From: Gracilaria gracilis
Lineage: Eukaryota > Rhodophyta > Florideophyceae > Gracilariales > Gracilariaceae
Direction of reading: 5' to 3'
DNA: 64,000 bases
Assembly (NCBI GenBank): GCA_030374805.1
Contig: JARGSG010000240.1
Coordinates: 122,444-186,443 of the forward strand
The notes below the pieces were generated by a model. It was not told the DNA's origin. It did not search any database and saw only the letters and a program-made list of their open reading frames with translations. Positions 19,927-30,911 of this stretch are shown here, one piece after another; position 1 is the stretch's first letter, and every line of letters starts with the position of its first letter. Both the position numbers and the translations under genes were made by a program.

Positions 19927-22854
19927 ATGCTGCGCGCCTCCGTGTCTGCCGTGTTCCGCCGCGTGTCGCCTCCGTCCGCCATGCCTCGTCGCGCCTTCGT
20001 CGCGCCCGCCGCCGCCGCCGCCGTCTGCCTGCGCGCGTCCGCCTTCACGCCGGCCGCCTCCGCGCTCACGCGCCCGCTCGCCGCCGTGCCGCACGTCGCG
20101 TCGCCGCTGTCGCTGCCGCCGCCGCCGCTGCAGCAGCCGCAGCCGCAGCCGCTGCGCCGCCGCGCCGCGCCGACGCGGCGCTTTCTCACGTCGGCCAATC
20201 TACTCGAGCCCTCAGCATACACGGAGAAGGCGTACCAGGCGCTGGCGGGCACGCAGCGCATCGCCGCCGACGCCAACCAGCAGCTCATCGAGGCGGAGAC
20301 CATGCTGCTGGCGCTGCTGGACGACGACTTTGCGAAGCGCGTCGTCGACAAGCTGGGCAATCATCGCATGGTCAAGGAGTCGGCAAAGGCCTTTCTGGAG
20401 CGCCAGCCAAAGGTGCTGGGCAGTGCGCCGGATGCGTCGGGCTTCGTCATGGGCCGCAGCTTGAGGGAGGTGCTCGAGGAGGCGCGCGCGTCGCAGAAGG
20501 AGTTTGGGGACCAGTTTGTTGCTATTGAGCATCTGCTCATTGCGTGTTGGAAAAATGGTCGATTGCAGCGTGGCTTGCTCAACGCCCCTTCTGTGCCTTC
20601 TGTGCAGGACGTCGTCAAGGCCGTCAAGGAGATTCGCGGCGACCGAAAGGTCACCTCCCAATCGGCGGAGAGTACGTATGAGGCGTTGGAAAAGTACGGA
20701 CGCGATCTTACCGATGCCGCCAGAAAGGGCGAGTTGGACCCCGTCATAGGCCGCGACGAGGAGATTAGACGCACAATACAGATTCTCAGTCGCCGACAGA
20801 AGAACAACCCCGTGCTGCTTGGTGAGCCCGGCGTGGGCAAGACAGCCGTGGCGGAGGGGCTGGCGCAGCGCATTGTTTCTGGTGATGTGCCGTCGTCGCT
20901 TTCGAACCGACGCCTCATTGGGCTCGATATGGGCGCGCTTGTGGCCGGTGCCAAGTTCAGGGGCGAGTTCGAGGAGCGTCTCAAGGCTGTTCTTTCGGAG
21001 GTCAAGGACTCTGACCCCAGCGTCATTCTTTTCATCGACGAGATTCATACTGTCGTCGGCGCTGGAAAGACCGAGGGTGCCATGGATGCTGGCAACTTGC
21101 TCAAGCCAATGTTGGCGAGGGGCGAATTGCGATGTATTGGCGCTACTACGCTGGACGAATATCGCAAGTACATTGAGAAAGATGCGGCGCTTGAGCGTCG
21201 TTTCCAGCAGGTTCTGGTGGATCAGCCCTCTGTGGAGGATACCATCTCAATCTTGCGAGGCTTAAAGGAGCGATATGAGCTCCATCACGGCGTACGAATC
21301 ACAGATAATGCGCTTGTTGCCGCCGCTACGCTGTCCAACCGGTATATATCGGACCGCTTCCTTCCAGACAAGGCCATTGATACTGTGGATGAGTCTATGG
21401 CCGCTCTCAAGATGCAGATTACCTCCAAACCAGCCGAACTGGATCGCTTGGACCGGAAGATTATTCAGATGGAAATGGAGCGATTGAGCTTGAAGAACGA
21501 TAAGGAGGCTGGTGCACGAAAGCGCTCGGAGAAACTCTCGCAAGAGATTGACGTTGTGCGGAAGGAACAACGACAACTGGAGGTGCAGTGGGAGAAGGAA
21601 AAAGGATCGTTGGACACCATTCAGCAGACCAAAGAAAGAATCGACAAGACTTCGCGCGAAATTGAGGAAGCCGAACAGGCGTACGACTTGGACAAGGCCG
21701 CGCGGTTGAAGTATTCTACTTTGCCAGAATTGGAGAAGAAACTGACAAAACTTGAGGAGGATCATCAATCATACATGAGGGACTCCTTGTTGCGGGATAA
21801 GGTTACCGAGGACGATATTGCAAAGGTGGTTTCGGCGTGGACGCGCATCCCCATTGCCAAACTGCTGAGTTCGGAGCGAGAGAAGTTGCTTGGACTGGAC
21901 AAGGAGTTGTCGAAGAGAGTGATTGGGCAACACGATGCCGTCCAAGCGGTTTCGGACGCGATTCAGCGCTCGCGCGCTGGGCTCTCCAATCCGAACAAAC
22001 CGATTGCTACGCTGGCGTTCCTTGGGCCTAGTGGAGTCGGTAAGACTGAACTCTGCAAAGCGCTGGCTGAGCAGCTGTTTGACTCGGAACAGGCTTTGAT
22101 CCGACTTGATATGACCGAGTATATGGAGAAGCATACTGTATCAAGACTAGTTGGGGCGCCGCCTGGGTATGTTGGATATGATGAGGGCGGGCAATTGTCT
22201 GAGGCCGTGCGAAGACGACCGTTTAGCGTTGTGCTGTTCGATGAGATTGAAAAGGCACACCCGGACGTGTCCAATGTTCTTTTACAGGTTTTGGATGATG
22301 GACGGTTGACGGATGGGCAAGGACGAACAGTTGACTTTACTAACACGGTTATGATCTTCACTTCTAACATTGGATCATCGGACATTCTAGATGTGGCTGG
22401 GGATCCGTCGCGCAGAGAGACCATGATAGCCAGGGTCATGAATGCGCTTCAGGCACAGTTCCGGCCGGAATTCATCAATCGCCTCGACGAAACGATCATA
22501 TTCCAGTCGCTGAGTCGCGAGAATCTGAGGGAAATCGCTGAATTGCAGCTCGGCGATGTGAACCGTAGACTGGCTGAAAAGAACATGAGAATCGAAGGAA
22601 GCGTTGAAGCAATAGACTTGATCGCCAATTTGGGATATGACCCTACTTATGGGGCGCGGCCGCTGAGAAGAGCGGTGCAGAGACTGGTTGAAAACCCTGT
22701 TTCGAAGGGTATCCTTGAGGGGCGCTTCAGGGAAGGTGACTTGATTCGGATGGGCATCTTCAACGAGCGCTTGGACTTCAGGGCCGTGCGAGGAGGGGCG
22801 GGACTGGGTGGCAGCGGACGAGCTGAGGCAGACCGTGTTGCTCTTGTGGAATGA
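19927..22854 (+). CDS. CLPB: ClpB/Hsp100 disaggregase, organellar
   Basis: 975 residues with an ATG start. It is an AAA+ hexamer that pulls apart aggregated proteins together with Hsp70. Domains in order: a targeting region of about 88 residues ([12 protein letters not shown], then Ala/Pro-rich, ending RRFLTSA); the N-domain to about 235; the first ATPase with Walker A GEPGVGKT at 299-306 and Walker B ILFIDEIH near 366; a coiled-coil middle domain at about 480-600, which separates ClpB from other Clp proteins; and the second ATPase with Walker A GPSGVGKT near 700 and [11 protein letters not shown] near 770. There is no ClpP-binding tripeptide evident. The leader looks mitochondrial at its very start, but an inner [10 protein letters not shown] could serve plastid import, so dual targeting is possible. 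Single exon; GC falls from 5' to 3'. Confidence 0.96.
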   Translation: MLRASVSAVFRRVSPPSAMPRRAFVAPAAAAAVCLRASAFTPAASALTRPLAAVPHVASPLSLPPPPLQQPQPQPLRRRAAPTRRFLTSANLLEPSAYTEKAYQALAGTQRIAADANQQLIEAETMLLALLDDDFAKRVVDKLGNHRMVKESAKAFLERQPKVLGSAPDASGFVMGRSLREVLEEARASQKEFGDQFVAIEHLLIACWKNGRLQRGLLNAPSVPSVQDVVKAVKEIRGDRKVTSQSAESTYEALEKYGRDLTDAARKGELDPVIGRDEEIRRTIQILSRRQKNNPVLLGEPGVGKTAVAEGLAQRIVSGDVPSSLSNRRLIGLDMGALVAGAKFRGEFEERLKAVLSEVKDSDPSVILFIDEIHTVVGAGKTEGAMDAGNLLKPMLARGELRCIGATTLDEYRKYIEKDAALERRFQQVLVDQPSVEDTISILRGLKERYELHHGVRITDNALVAAATLSNRYISDRFLPDKAIDTVDESMAALKMQITSKPAELDRLDRKIIQMEMERLSLKNDKEAGARKRSEKLSQEIDVVRKEQRQLEVQWEKEKGSLDTIQQTKERIDKTSREIEEAEQAYDLDKAARLKYSTLPELEKKLTKLEEDHQSYMRDSLLRDKVTEDDIAKVVSAWTRIPIAKLLSSEREKLLGLDKELSKRVIGQHDAVQAVSDAIQRSRAGLSNPNKPIATLAFLGPSGVGKTELCKALAEQLFDSEQALIRLDMTEYMEKHTVSRLVGAPPGYVGYDEGGQLSEAVRRRPFSVVLFDEIEKAHPDVSNVLLQVLDDGRLTDGQGRTVDFTNTVMIFTSNIGSSDILDVAGDPSRRETMIARVMNALQAQFRPEFINRLDETIIFQSLSRENLREIAELQLGDVNRRLAEKNMRIEGSVEAIDLIANLGYDPTYGARPLRRAVQRLVENPVSKGILEGRFREGDLIRMGIFNERLDFRAVRGGAGLGGSGRAEADRVALVE

Positions 22855-23925
22855 CGCCGAGGGACGTCCGCGAAATGTGGCAGGGAACAGCATTACTGAA
22901 GTATCTAAAGTTTACAAGTGCAGACAGAAGACATTAGTTACACCTGTCATCATGACATGTGAGATAAAGGTGCACCTGTGAAGGTAAACAGATCGAACAA
23001 CTGTAAAGCTACTACTTACATTCTCAACACCAACGTTTACAGCGAATCTTCGCCGAACATCTGGAAACATGCATGCACACAGCGCGTTCATTCTCTGTGA
23101 ATCGATGCCTATCCGAGAAGGCTTCATCATCATTGGATTCGAATGACCCTCGGTTCAGTCTGGAGTGAGACCCGACCGGGATGACCAAGTTTTCCACAAC
23201 AACAATTCTGGAAGGCATGTGAAAACAAATTCGTTTGAACAATCAGTATCCGTCTCGCCTTTCCGCATCATCACCAACTTGATGAGCTGCCCGTGTCAGA
23301 TCGGCTACTTTACGTGAGAAACTCTGCTTTTGTGTCTCTACAGACGACAGTTAAATGGAAACACCTTTTGTCATGTTGTCTCATCTGTTCTCGAGTTTCG
23401 TTCAACGCCGCCGCGATTGCATCCAAAAATGTCTTAGCAATGGTTTTCCTCCTCCTCCTCTTCGTCTTCGCGCTTTGGACAGGCTTACGGTAATCATTTT
23501 CTTATCTCAGAACCTGTTGCTTGAATTGAGGTTGTGAGAATTGCAGGCAAATCGAGCACCACAGATTTGATTTTATACACATGTGTTCCCTGTCCTCCGT
23601 TTTCAAATTGCTTCTTTCTTTATCTTGATTCCCTTTAAGGTAACAACGTCTCCTATGAGAGGCCGACATCTTGCTTCCACTGCGTTAATTTCTTACACAA
23701 CCACAGCTCGCCTTTGCGTGAATCAACGGCGTATCAACAAGGCATGAGAGAGCGATTGTGCTGGGCACAATTTTTCCTTTTCTTGTTCTCGGTTTGTGAA
23801 CTATTTCTGTTGCACAGAGTCGGTTTGTAGTTTTCTTCATTGGTTTCGTTGCTGTGCACGGCTTCTTCCCCAGAGTGAGGATTCAATAGCGACGCGTTAA
23901 CATCTCTTTGCCTAGCGTCGTAGGC
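22855..23925. other. Intergenic region
   Basis: About 1.07 kb of average composition holding the ClpB 3' region and the upstream side of the next gene. Short frames have no domain signal. A TTTTATACAC word near 23,571 is a weak TATA candidate, too distant to be convincing. Confidence 0.45.
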
Positions 23926-24753
23926 ATGCAAAACAGCCTGCGTAACACCAGCCATAAACTGGCCAACTTCGAAGAGACGTTCGCGGCGTTCACCCCTCGC
24001 AACACAGATGGAAATCGAGCTAAAACGCTTCTTTTTAATGCTTCGTCCGGAGACTCGACCGAGGCTATCCCGAACGAAGATGTCGAAGATAGTTCACTCG
24101 CTGGAATGCTTGAAAGATTGACCCCTACTTCACCTTATCAAAACTCAGTTTTGAGCAAGCCAGAAACAAGGACATGCATTTTGGTGGATGAAATTGACGA
24201 AGAATGCGTGTCTATGAAGAATATACCAAGAGGTTTTACTCGTGGCCGTTCGGGTACTGGTGTTCCTGAACCAATTGGTGGTGAGCAGGGCCATAGAGCG
24301 CGAACGAGATCCATTTCTCGTTTCCGTGGATACGGAAAGGAAGAAGAGGACAAAATCATTCGAAGAGCTCGAGCGAGGTCGGCTTCAAGGGGAATTCGGC
24401 ATTCATGGAATTTGATGACCAACCAAGAGTACTCCGAGTTGTCGAGCACAGAGTTAGCGAAGAGGATCTGCCCCGAAAGTTTTAATATCTTCCGTCGTGT
24501 AGGACCAAGCGACGGAGAGGATGGCGCTCACAACGTGAACAAAGAAGACGCAATGGAGGGTATGAACACCGCTGGTAAGGAGACGAACTGGAAAGTTACG
24601 GGGCGTAAGTCTAAGGATGACTCTGACCTCAAGTTTGTAAGTGAAACACGAAGAGTCGAGAGCTTTAATCTTAATGAGACTGAGAGTCCTGAGGAACAAA
24701 GCGATTCAAACGAGTTTGGGATGCAATGTAAGTCAAATAGTGTTATTTCGTGA
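23926..24753 (+). CDS. Protein of an unknown family (VDEIDEECVSMK family), copy 2
   Basis: 275 residues from the first ATG; the frame opens six codons earlier from TTG. It is a paralogue of the gene at 13677-14666. Shared blocks are MLERLTP and an NSVLSKPET stretch, then VDEIDEECVSMK (87-98) followed by IPRGFTRGRS and GVP, and later ELAKRICPESFNIFRRVG near 172-190. Between the blocks this copy has an Arg/Ser-rich segment (RARTRSISRFRG and RRARARSASRGI) resembling SR-type or basic nuclear segments and missing from copy 1. The C-terminal third is polar and acidic but lacks the repeat tract of copy 1. No known domain was recognised. The exact conservation of the first block, against poor conservation elsewhere, suggests a binding motif. 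Confidence 0.75.
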   Translation: MQNSLRNTSHKLANFEETFAAFTPRNTDGNRAKTLLFNASSGDSTEAIPNEDVEDSSLAGMLERLTPTSPYQNSVLSKPETRTCILVDEIDEECVSMKNIPRGFTRGRSGTGVPEPIGGEQGHRARTRSISRFRGYGKEEEDKIIRRARARSASRGIRHSWNLMTNQEYSELSSTELAKRICPESFNIFRRVGPSDGEDGAHNVNKEDAMEGMNTAGKETNWKVTGRKSKDDSDLKFVSETRRVESFNLNETESPEEQSDSNEFGMQCKSNSVIS

Positions 24754-26362
24754 CCTTTGTCTGGCGCAGTAATTTCCGCGACAGGACATCATGTTCCAAG
24801 CGGGAAGATTCCTTGCTATACTGCAGTGAACCCGTGGCAACATAAAGCCTACACTCAGGACAGGAAATGTCTGTAGCTGTCGTATATTTCGCTATCTCTT
24901 TAAGTATCGAATGTTCAATATAGGTGTACTAAAGCTCGCTTCGCAACTTTACATTTTACCTGTTAAAATCCTCCTGTCTATCTTAGGGTCTTGTTCATGC
25001 TGAGTGGAAGGCGACGTTTCGCCGACGAGGGTGATATTGTCCCGAGGTGGCGGCAGGCAATATTTACAAACTTCAGCCAACATGGCTTGGTGTAGCTACA
25101 GGTATATATACCAACGGTACTGTACCGTTACCTGATAGTCTTGTCTTTTAGCACCAACTCCAAAACCAGGCCACTTCCTGAGCACGGCTGTCACCTATAT
25201 ACTGTAGCACAAAATCTTTCGGAAGCGTATCATGGAAGACACACCGGTTCAATTTGAGAAGTTGAGCTCGCTCCACTGCTTCGATCTCGGGCGCGACAGG
25301 TTCTCTTGAGATTCGTAGCGGCAACGTAGCTCGGATGCATAGAATCTTGCATGCAAAGAGTACATACATGATGTGGTGGTTTGGTGGTTTGAATGGGCCA
25401 AAGCCGTAGAGCCATTCTAAAAACCTGAATGAAGATCTTCATGCTTTGTTGCGAGCTTTGCGTACCGTTATTAGTAAACCATTCGCTCACGTATACGTCA
25501 TGTGCTACCGAGCTTGGCCAGCACTCGAAACGAAGAAAAGGAGATATTTTCGTTGTATCGTGAGATCTCACAACACTTGAGCGTTCTCAAGATCGCATCC
25601 ATTGAGCTGCCCCAGGCTTCTAGTACGAGATTTTAACATCCTCCAACCGACTGATGTTCACCTCATGAATGCAAGCATCGTGCATGATCTGGACAAACTC
25701 CCTCCGCAAGGTTTAGTGCCACCCACTACTGCAAAAAATTTAAGCGTAGCACTGCTATCTACGATGCTCTACTTTGTTGCACTGTTCGCTTTCTAAATGT
25801 AATAGGAAGAAGTTTTATCACCGTTATAAAACTACATGGCCTACTTTGGGAAAACGGTGCTGACCCAAATGAGATTCACGTTTCTAAACCAACTTCTGTA
25901 CGAACGAGCCTTGTTTCGAAAACCCAATAGCCCGCAACAACTACACTTCTGTTCAAAGACCGACCACTGACTTGGTGACGAACAACGACGGTTGACTCCG
26001 AGCACAACGTTTGGGGTATTGCGTTTCCACTCGAATAGTAGACACAGCAACAGTACGCTCTACGCAACCGTTGACAGCAATCGCGGTGGGCCGGACTAGT
26101 CGCAAAACCACTGCATCGCGGAATGGGGGCCGATCCAGCCAGACAGTTCTCAATGCAATATTGATGGCAGCAAGATGTCAGCTGAGCAGAGGAGGCCAAC
26201 AATGAGACGATAAGCAGATGGAAATCGTTCTTGCTTGAAATTGTGGGAGACGGAGCGGGATGGCGGAAGTGGGAATGGGAAGCACACTTGCCGGACTTGC
26301 CGAACCACTCTTTAAATACTGGTGCATGGTGCATACTACCTTCGTATATGATAGCGCCCAAT
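24754..26362. other. Intergenic region with small palindromes
   Basis: About 1.6 kb between the unknown-family gene and the 3' end of the NLR-like gene. A 17-nt palindrome (AACGGTAC, T, GTACCGTT) lies at 25113-25129, next to a GGTATATATACC palindrome. The minus-strand frame 25876-26361, just downstream of the NLR-like gene, has no domain signal. Nothing else is supported. Confidence 0.45.
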
Positions 26363-29300
26363 TCACTCCGTAATTATTCTGCAGTGCCCAAATTGGGCGT
26401 CCGAGAACCACAGCTCACCGAAGCGATCCACGTAGCCGTCGCTCGTTCCGAGCCGCACGTCGCTGCCGTCTGGCTGCCGATGCATCACTGAACTGTTCCC
26501 GCTCCAGCCCTCGGCGATTCTGGAGGTGGAAAGGCGCTGCTGCTGCAGCGCGCGCAGCTTGGCGCCCCACGCCTCGTCGTCACTCGTCGCAACGCACGCA
26601 CCGTCGTCGCCCACGCTCCAAATCCTTCCCTTCCCTGTGAACCCTTCCCGCGACACAACGTTCGAACCGAAACCTTCCCGCGACACAACATACGAACCGT
26701 CCTCGTTCAGGCCCACCTCCACGACCGCCGCGTCGTGCTGCAGCGGCCGCGCTACCTCCTCTCCGTTCGCCATATTCCACACGCGAACAGTTCTGTCCGT
26801 CGACCCGGACACTATCCACTTGCCGTCGTAACTCCACGCCACGCAGGATACGTCGCTGTCGTGAGCCGACATTGTGTGTGTCAAACGCTGCTCGCCGTGC
26901 ACCGTCCACACGCGCACCGTATGGTCTGCTGAGCCGGACACCACCTGCATCCCATCCGCGCTCCACGCCACACTGCGCACGCGGCGCTCGTGACCAATCA
27001 GTGGCGCTCCCACCGCTTGGCCGCTCTCCACGTCCCACAGTCGCACGCTGTTGTCATCTCCGCCCGACGCCACGCGTTTTCCATCGGCGCTCCAAGCTAC
27101 GCAACGCACCCAGTTGGTGTGCCCAACGAGCGGCTCCCCCACCGCTCGGCCGCTGTCAGCGTCCCACACGCGCACGCTCTCGTCCGCGCCGCCCGACACA
27201 AACCGCCGCTCGTCGGGGCTCCACGCAACACAAAACACCGCAGCGGTGTGCCCAACAAACGCATCTCCCACCGCCGCTCCGCTTCGCACATCCCACATGC
27301 GAACCGTGCAATCTGCCGAACCGCTCAACACACGCGTTTCGTTTCGGTTCAGCGTAACGGAAGTCACCGGAGCTGTGTGTCCGCACTGCACCAGTTCAAC
27401 GCTCTCTCCGCTGTCACCCGGAGCCCACACTCGCGCGCTCCCGTCTGATGATCCGGACACAATTTGTCTTCCGTTTCCGTTCCACCTCACACAATACACG
27501 TCATTCGTGTGACCAACGAGCGGCTGTCCAAGAATCTGTCCGCTGCTCACGTCCCAAACGCGCACGGAATCGTCCTTCGAGCCGGACACAACACGTGTGC
27601 CGTCCGCGCTCCATGAAGCGCAAAGCACCCAGTCGCCGTGCCCAACCAGCGCCGCTCCCACTTGCTGTCCGCCTTCCACATCCCACACGCGCACGCTTCT
27701 GTCATCCGAACCGGATACAATTCGCTTTCCGTCCACACTCCACGCCACACATTTCACAAAGTCAGTGTGTCCAACTAGCGCCTGCCCCACAACTTCTCCG
27801 CTCTCCACATTCCACACACGAATCGTGCCGTCCCTCGAGCCAGACGCAACACGCCTCCCGTCGCTGCTCCACGCAACGCAGTCAATGGTACCCGTGTGAC
27901 CAACAAGTGCGTTTCCCTCAGGTGATCCGCTGCTGGCTTCCCATACACGAACAGTTCTGTCCCGGGAACCCGACGCTATCAATCTGCCGTCGTCACTGAC
28001 AGCAACGCACTGTACCTCATCATCATGACAGCTACGACTCAGCGTTGTCTGTCCCGTTTCCGTATTCCATATCCATATCGCCCCATCCGCAAGTCCGATC
28101 ACCACCATCTTCAAATTTGATGATAACTCAACACAGTTCTGCAACAAATAGGTATCCATGTCCATCATACTTTCGTCGCACTCCTGTCGTTGCGTTTCAG
28201 AGAAACCGCTTGCAAAGTTGTACTGTGTAACTCCGACCGTTGTTCCTCTGACCCAGCAACACGAAAGCCGCTCTTCATCCATTTGTGCTGAATACACATA
28301 GCCATTAACTCGAACAATGTCCAACGAAGTCGTACTTGCCTTTTGCAAAAATCCCACAGACGCCTTTGCCCATGGCTTCGGTGCATGCGCTTCCATCTCT
28401 GCAAGAAACTGCTTCGTTGTCTCGCACACTGTGGAGAAGCTCAACAGTCTTCCATAGATCTGAAACCAAGCCTCTCTCACCGTGTTGTTCTCCAACACAA
28501 AAGTGCAACCCATGCGAGCCGCCCTCCGCACCATCTCCATGTGCCTCACCAATTCATCATTCCCACCTTCATGAACTTCCGCAACCAGCTTTCCCACACT
28601 CAAATCGCGTTCCAGTGCCGAAATTCCGTTGTTCACCAAACGACACACTATCCATTCCGGCTGCAATAACAGCCACAAAAGCTGCTTCTCGTATCTCCCA
28701 CCCCGGAGTGCCCGACACACGTTGTCGTGGATATACTCATCATCTTGCATATTCCACCATTTCCACTTTCCGTTCTCGATCTCTACCCCTGGCTCAACTT
28801 CTTCCGCTTGCTGCTCGCTGCTCTCATCAATGCTTCGACTCACGTTGTAGCAACACATTTTGCGATACCAACGCTTCAAACCACTCCCCTCTCTCGAAAG
28901 CGCCTCAACAACTTCTTCCGATGGTGCCTTCACTTCCGCTTTTTGTGCTTCCTCACGCACCCGCTTTTCGTGCACGATGTAGTTATCAACCATTGATCGC
29001 CAGCATATCTTCACCTCGTATTTTTCCGAGGCTTTTCGAAGTGCAATGTCGAGGATGACATCATGCAACTGAACCAGTACTTGTGAGTTGAGCATAAACC
29101 TGCGTACAAGATTCACCTCATCGAACGCCTTCACAACTTCATCAGTTGTCTCTAGATCGGAAAACCCCCACAAGTTTCGTAACATGTGAATCGGCACCAT
29201 CTGCTGCTTCTCAACAACACACAAAGCGCGAAACATCTTGCCGAAAGAAATTCCATCGGCATCAGACTGCAAAACATCCAACGACGAATCCACAACAATC

Positions 29301-30559
29301 CTGACCGAACCGTAGGCTTCAGCATCGCCATCCGCTATACTTTGTTCCTTTGAATGAATCCGATGGTACACATGCTCCCAAGAGCGTGCAACGTCATCCT
29401 TCCATTGCCTGCTCTCCCTTCGCACCGTCTCGCCCACAACTCCTAATGCCACCGGAAGCCCGTTGCAGATACGCAGCAAACCCCTTACTGCTTGTTCATT
29501 CCTTTGGGCCAAGGAGACTCTCCAATCGAACTTCGCATGTACCATCAACATTTCCCGCGCCTTGTCACTGTACGGTTCCAGCGCTGTAAACTCAATCTCT
29601 TCGTCGCATGCATCCGTGAGCTTCTGAGATCTTGTCGTGTACACCAGGCGGCTGTTTCCGCTCAGTAGTGTTGCCAGAACTCTCGGCACTCCTGTAGAAA
29701 TGCCGTTAACCAGCCATATGTCGTCGATGAGTAAGAGGCATGTTTGGTCTTTGAACCAAGTCGACGCAGCATCTACAGCTTCCTGTAACTCTTTCGAGCC
29801 CTTCAACCTTTCGGCCAGAGATGCACTGCCAGTACGTTGCACCAATGTAGCAATTCCTGTTATGACTTGCGATAAAGTAGCATGGTTTCCCAGTTGAATG
29901 TACAGCACGCCTCCAGTAAACTTTTGCTTAATATCTTGAACCTCCGCCAGGCCTCGCAGTGCACATGTCTTACCAACACCGCCCATCCCAACGGCTACCA
30001 CTCCAACTATCCTGGAATTACCTTCCTGCAATACAGCGGCCTTCAGCCTGCCTTCGCATGTTGAAGTAGAGCGATAATCCAATGTGAGTCGTGGTGGGTT
30101 CGGAGGCACATTACAATGGGGAACGAAATCATGGTGCATGGACTGTTGTTGAAGTTCTCTGGACACCGGTGCAACTCTTTCGCTTATAAACTCCAAGCAC
30201 TTGTTCACATTTTGTTCACACCGATCTAAGATTTGCTTCATGCGATTGACGCGATCGCTGACCCTGGCAGATGCGATTCGCGACTGCCACTTCTCGAGTG
30301 CCTCCAAGTCCTCCTCCATGGTTGTGAGATGCGTGTTTAGTACGGTGGCCATTATGGGGTCATGGGCAACAACTGATTCCAGCGTGGGGGTCAGACGTCG
30401 AACATCTGCTACATGGCGTTGAAGTAGATTCAGCTTGGTGAGGTTGTCACTGGTGAGGTCCTGGCGTTCGCGCAAGCGGTTTACGAAAGCAGGAACCTTG
30501 TCACAAAAAGCCACCAAAGCGCCAACCACTCCGGCGGATGCTGCTGCAACTGCTGCCAT
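26363..30559 (-). CDS. STAND NTPase with WD40 repeats (NB-ARC/WD40, NLR- or APAF1-like)
   Basis: 1398 residues from the ATG at 30557-30559; the frame opens six codons earlier from TTG. Layout: a helical N-terminal domain (about 1-160); an NB-ARC ATPase with P-loop GMGGVGKT near 190-197, kinase-2 LLLIDDIW near 274, LVYTTRS, GLPVALGVVG, and an MHD-like LHDVILDIAL near 496; a linker domain of about 300 residues; then WD40 repeats from about 820 to 1310. About ten units of 43 residues have the form GHTxxVxCVAWSxDGxxVxSGSxDxxVRVWDVxSG, with degenerate units at both ends. Proteins of this layout act as ATP-driven oligomerising switches in immunity or cell death. The ligand, and the effector role of the N-terminal domain, are unknown. 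Single exon and no frame breaks, so it is probably functional. It borders a transposon-rich region. Confidence 0.93.
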   Translation of the reverse strand: MAAVAAASAGVVGALVAFCDKVPAFVNRLRERQDLTSDNLTKLNLLQRHVADVRRLTPTLESVVAHDPIMATVLNTHLTTMEEDLEALEKWQSRIASARVSDRVNRMKQILDRCEQNVNKCLEFISERVAPVSRELQQQSMHHDFVPHCNVPPNPPRLTLDYRSTSTCEGRLKAAVLQEGNSRIVGVVAVGMGGVGKTCALRGLAEVQDIKQKFTGGVLYIQLGNHATLSQVITGIATLVQRTGSASLAERLKGSKELQEAVDAASTWFKDQTCLLLIDDIWLVNGISTGVPRVLATLLSGNSRLVYTTRSQKLTDACDEEIEFTALEPYSDKAREMLMVHAKFDWRVSLAQRNEQAVRGLLRICNGLPVALGVVGETVRRESRQWKDDVARSWEHVYHRIHSKEQSIADGDAEAYGSVRIVVDSSLDVLQSDADGISFGKMFRALCVVEKQQMVPIHMLRNLWGFSDLETTDEVVKAFDEVNLVRRFMLNSQVLVQLHDVILDIALRKASEKYEVKICWRSMVDNYIVHEKRVREEAQKAEVKAPSEEVVEALSREGSGLKRWYRKMCCYNVSRSIDESSEQQAEEVEPGVEIENGKWKWWNMQDDEYIHDNVCRALRGGRYEKQLLWLLLQPEWIVCRLVNNGISALERDLSVGKLVAEVHEGGNDELVRHMEMVRRAARMGCTFVLENNTVREAWFQIYGRLLSFSTVCETTKQFLAEMEAHAPKPWAKASVGFLQKASTTSLDIVRVNGYVYSAQMDEERLSCCWVRGTTVGVTQYNFASGFSETQRQECDESMMDMDTYLLQNCVELSSNLKMVVIGLADGAIWIWNTETGQTTLSRSCHDDEVQCVAVSDDGRLIASGSRDRTVRVWEASSGSPEGNALVGHTGTIDCVAWSSDGRRVASGSRDGTIRVWNVESGEVVGQALVGHTDFVKCVAWSVDGKRIVSGSDDRSVRVWDVEGGQQVGAALVGHGDWVLCASWSADGTRVVSGSKDDSVRVWDVSSGQILGQPLVGHTNDVYCVRWNGNGRQIVSGSSDGSARVWAPGDSGESVELVQCGHTAPVTSVTLNRNETRVLSGSADCTVRMWDVRSGAAVGDAFVGHTAAVFCVAWSPDERRFVSGGADESVRVWDADSGRAVGEPLVGHTNWVRCVAWSADGKRVASGGDDNSVRLWDVESGQAVGAPLIGHERRVRSVAWSADGMQVVSGSADHTVRVWTVHGEQRLTHTMSAHDSDVSCVAWSYDGKWIVSGSTDRTVRVWNMANGEEVARPLQHDAAVVEVGLNEDGSYVVSREGFGSNVVSREGFTGKGRIWSVGDDGACVATSDDEAWGAKLRALQQQRLSTSRIAEGWSGNSSVMHRQPDGSDVRLGTSDGYVDRFGELWFSDAQFGHCRIITE
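26643..26702 (-). repeat. 30-bp tandem duplication in the NLR-like gene
   Basis: Two 30-bp units with near-identical cores, CCTTCCCGCGACACAAC then CGAACCG, code for a duplicated VVSREGF segment in the last degenerate WD40 unit. It keeps the frame. Confidence 0.8.
26760..28040 (-). repeat. Tandem WD40-coding repeats of 129 bp
   Basis: About ten 129-bp units code for the 43-residue WD40 blades. The cores are almost identical between units, while two or three positions after GHT differ in nearly every unit (for example GT, DF, DW, ND, AP, AA, NW, RR, SD). This suggests recent unit exchange combined with diversification at selected positions. Confidence 0.85.
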
Positions 30560-30764
30560 GGTTTTTTCGGTACGCAAACGACGGGAGGATGAAGAAACGG
30601 TGATCGATGGCGGTTATTACAACGAGTGCTACGAACAGAACGTGAAATGGTTACGTTCAACTTGGGTGCGGTGCGAGAGTGGTCTTAGTTTTAGTAAGGA
30701 ATCCACATCGGCCCAGCAATACTTCCCAAAAGTATTTACAAATCTAAGCGGAAAGGCGCACAAC

Positions 30765-30911
30765 CATGTCTGACGCTCCGAGTTGGCACGGGTATCTAAC
30801 ATTACCATAACGGTTGGAGGCTTCACGATGCGAATTAAATGTGTGGCGCAGAGCGCCACGTGAATTTGCTTGCCGCTCTCAGTTGGTGTAATGTTAGAGA
30901 GCGCGGTAGAA
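30765..30911. repeat. Direct repeat, unit 1
   Basis: Starts CATGTCTGACGCTCCGAGTT and ends GCGGTAGAA. It matches 31012-31168 with small indels at an offset of about 247 bp. It lies upstream of the NLR-like gene. Confidence 0.85.

Noticed and set aside
20212..21048. 278-codon minus-strand frame opposite ClpB
   Set aside because: Antisense shadow of the ClpB ATPase domain.
25876..26361. 161-codon minus-strand frame just downstream of the NLR-like gene
   Set aside because: Cys/Ser-rich without motif, non-coding-like composition; considered as a lost C-terminus of the NLR-like gene but nothing supports that.
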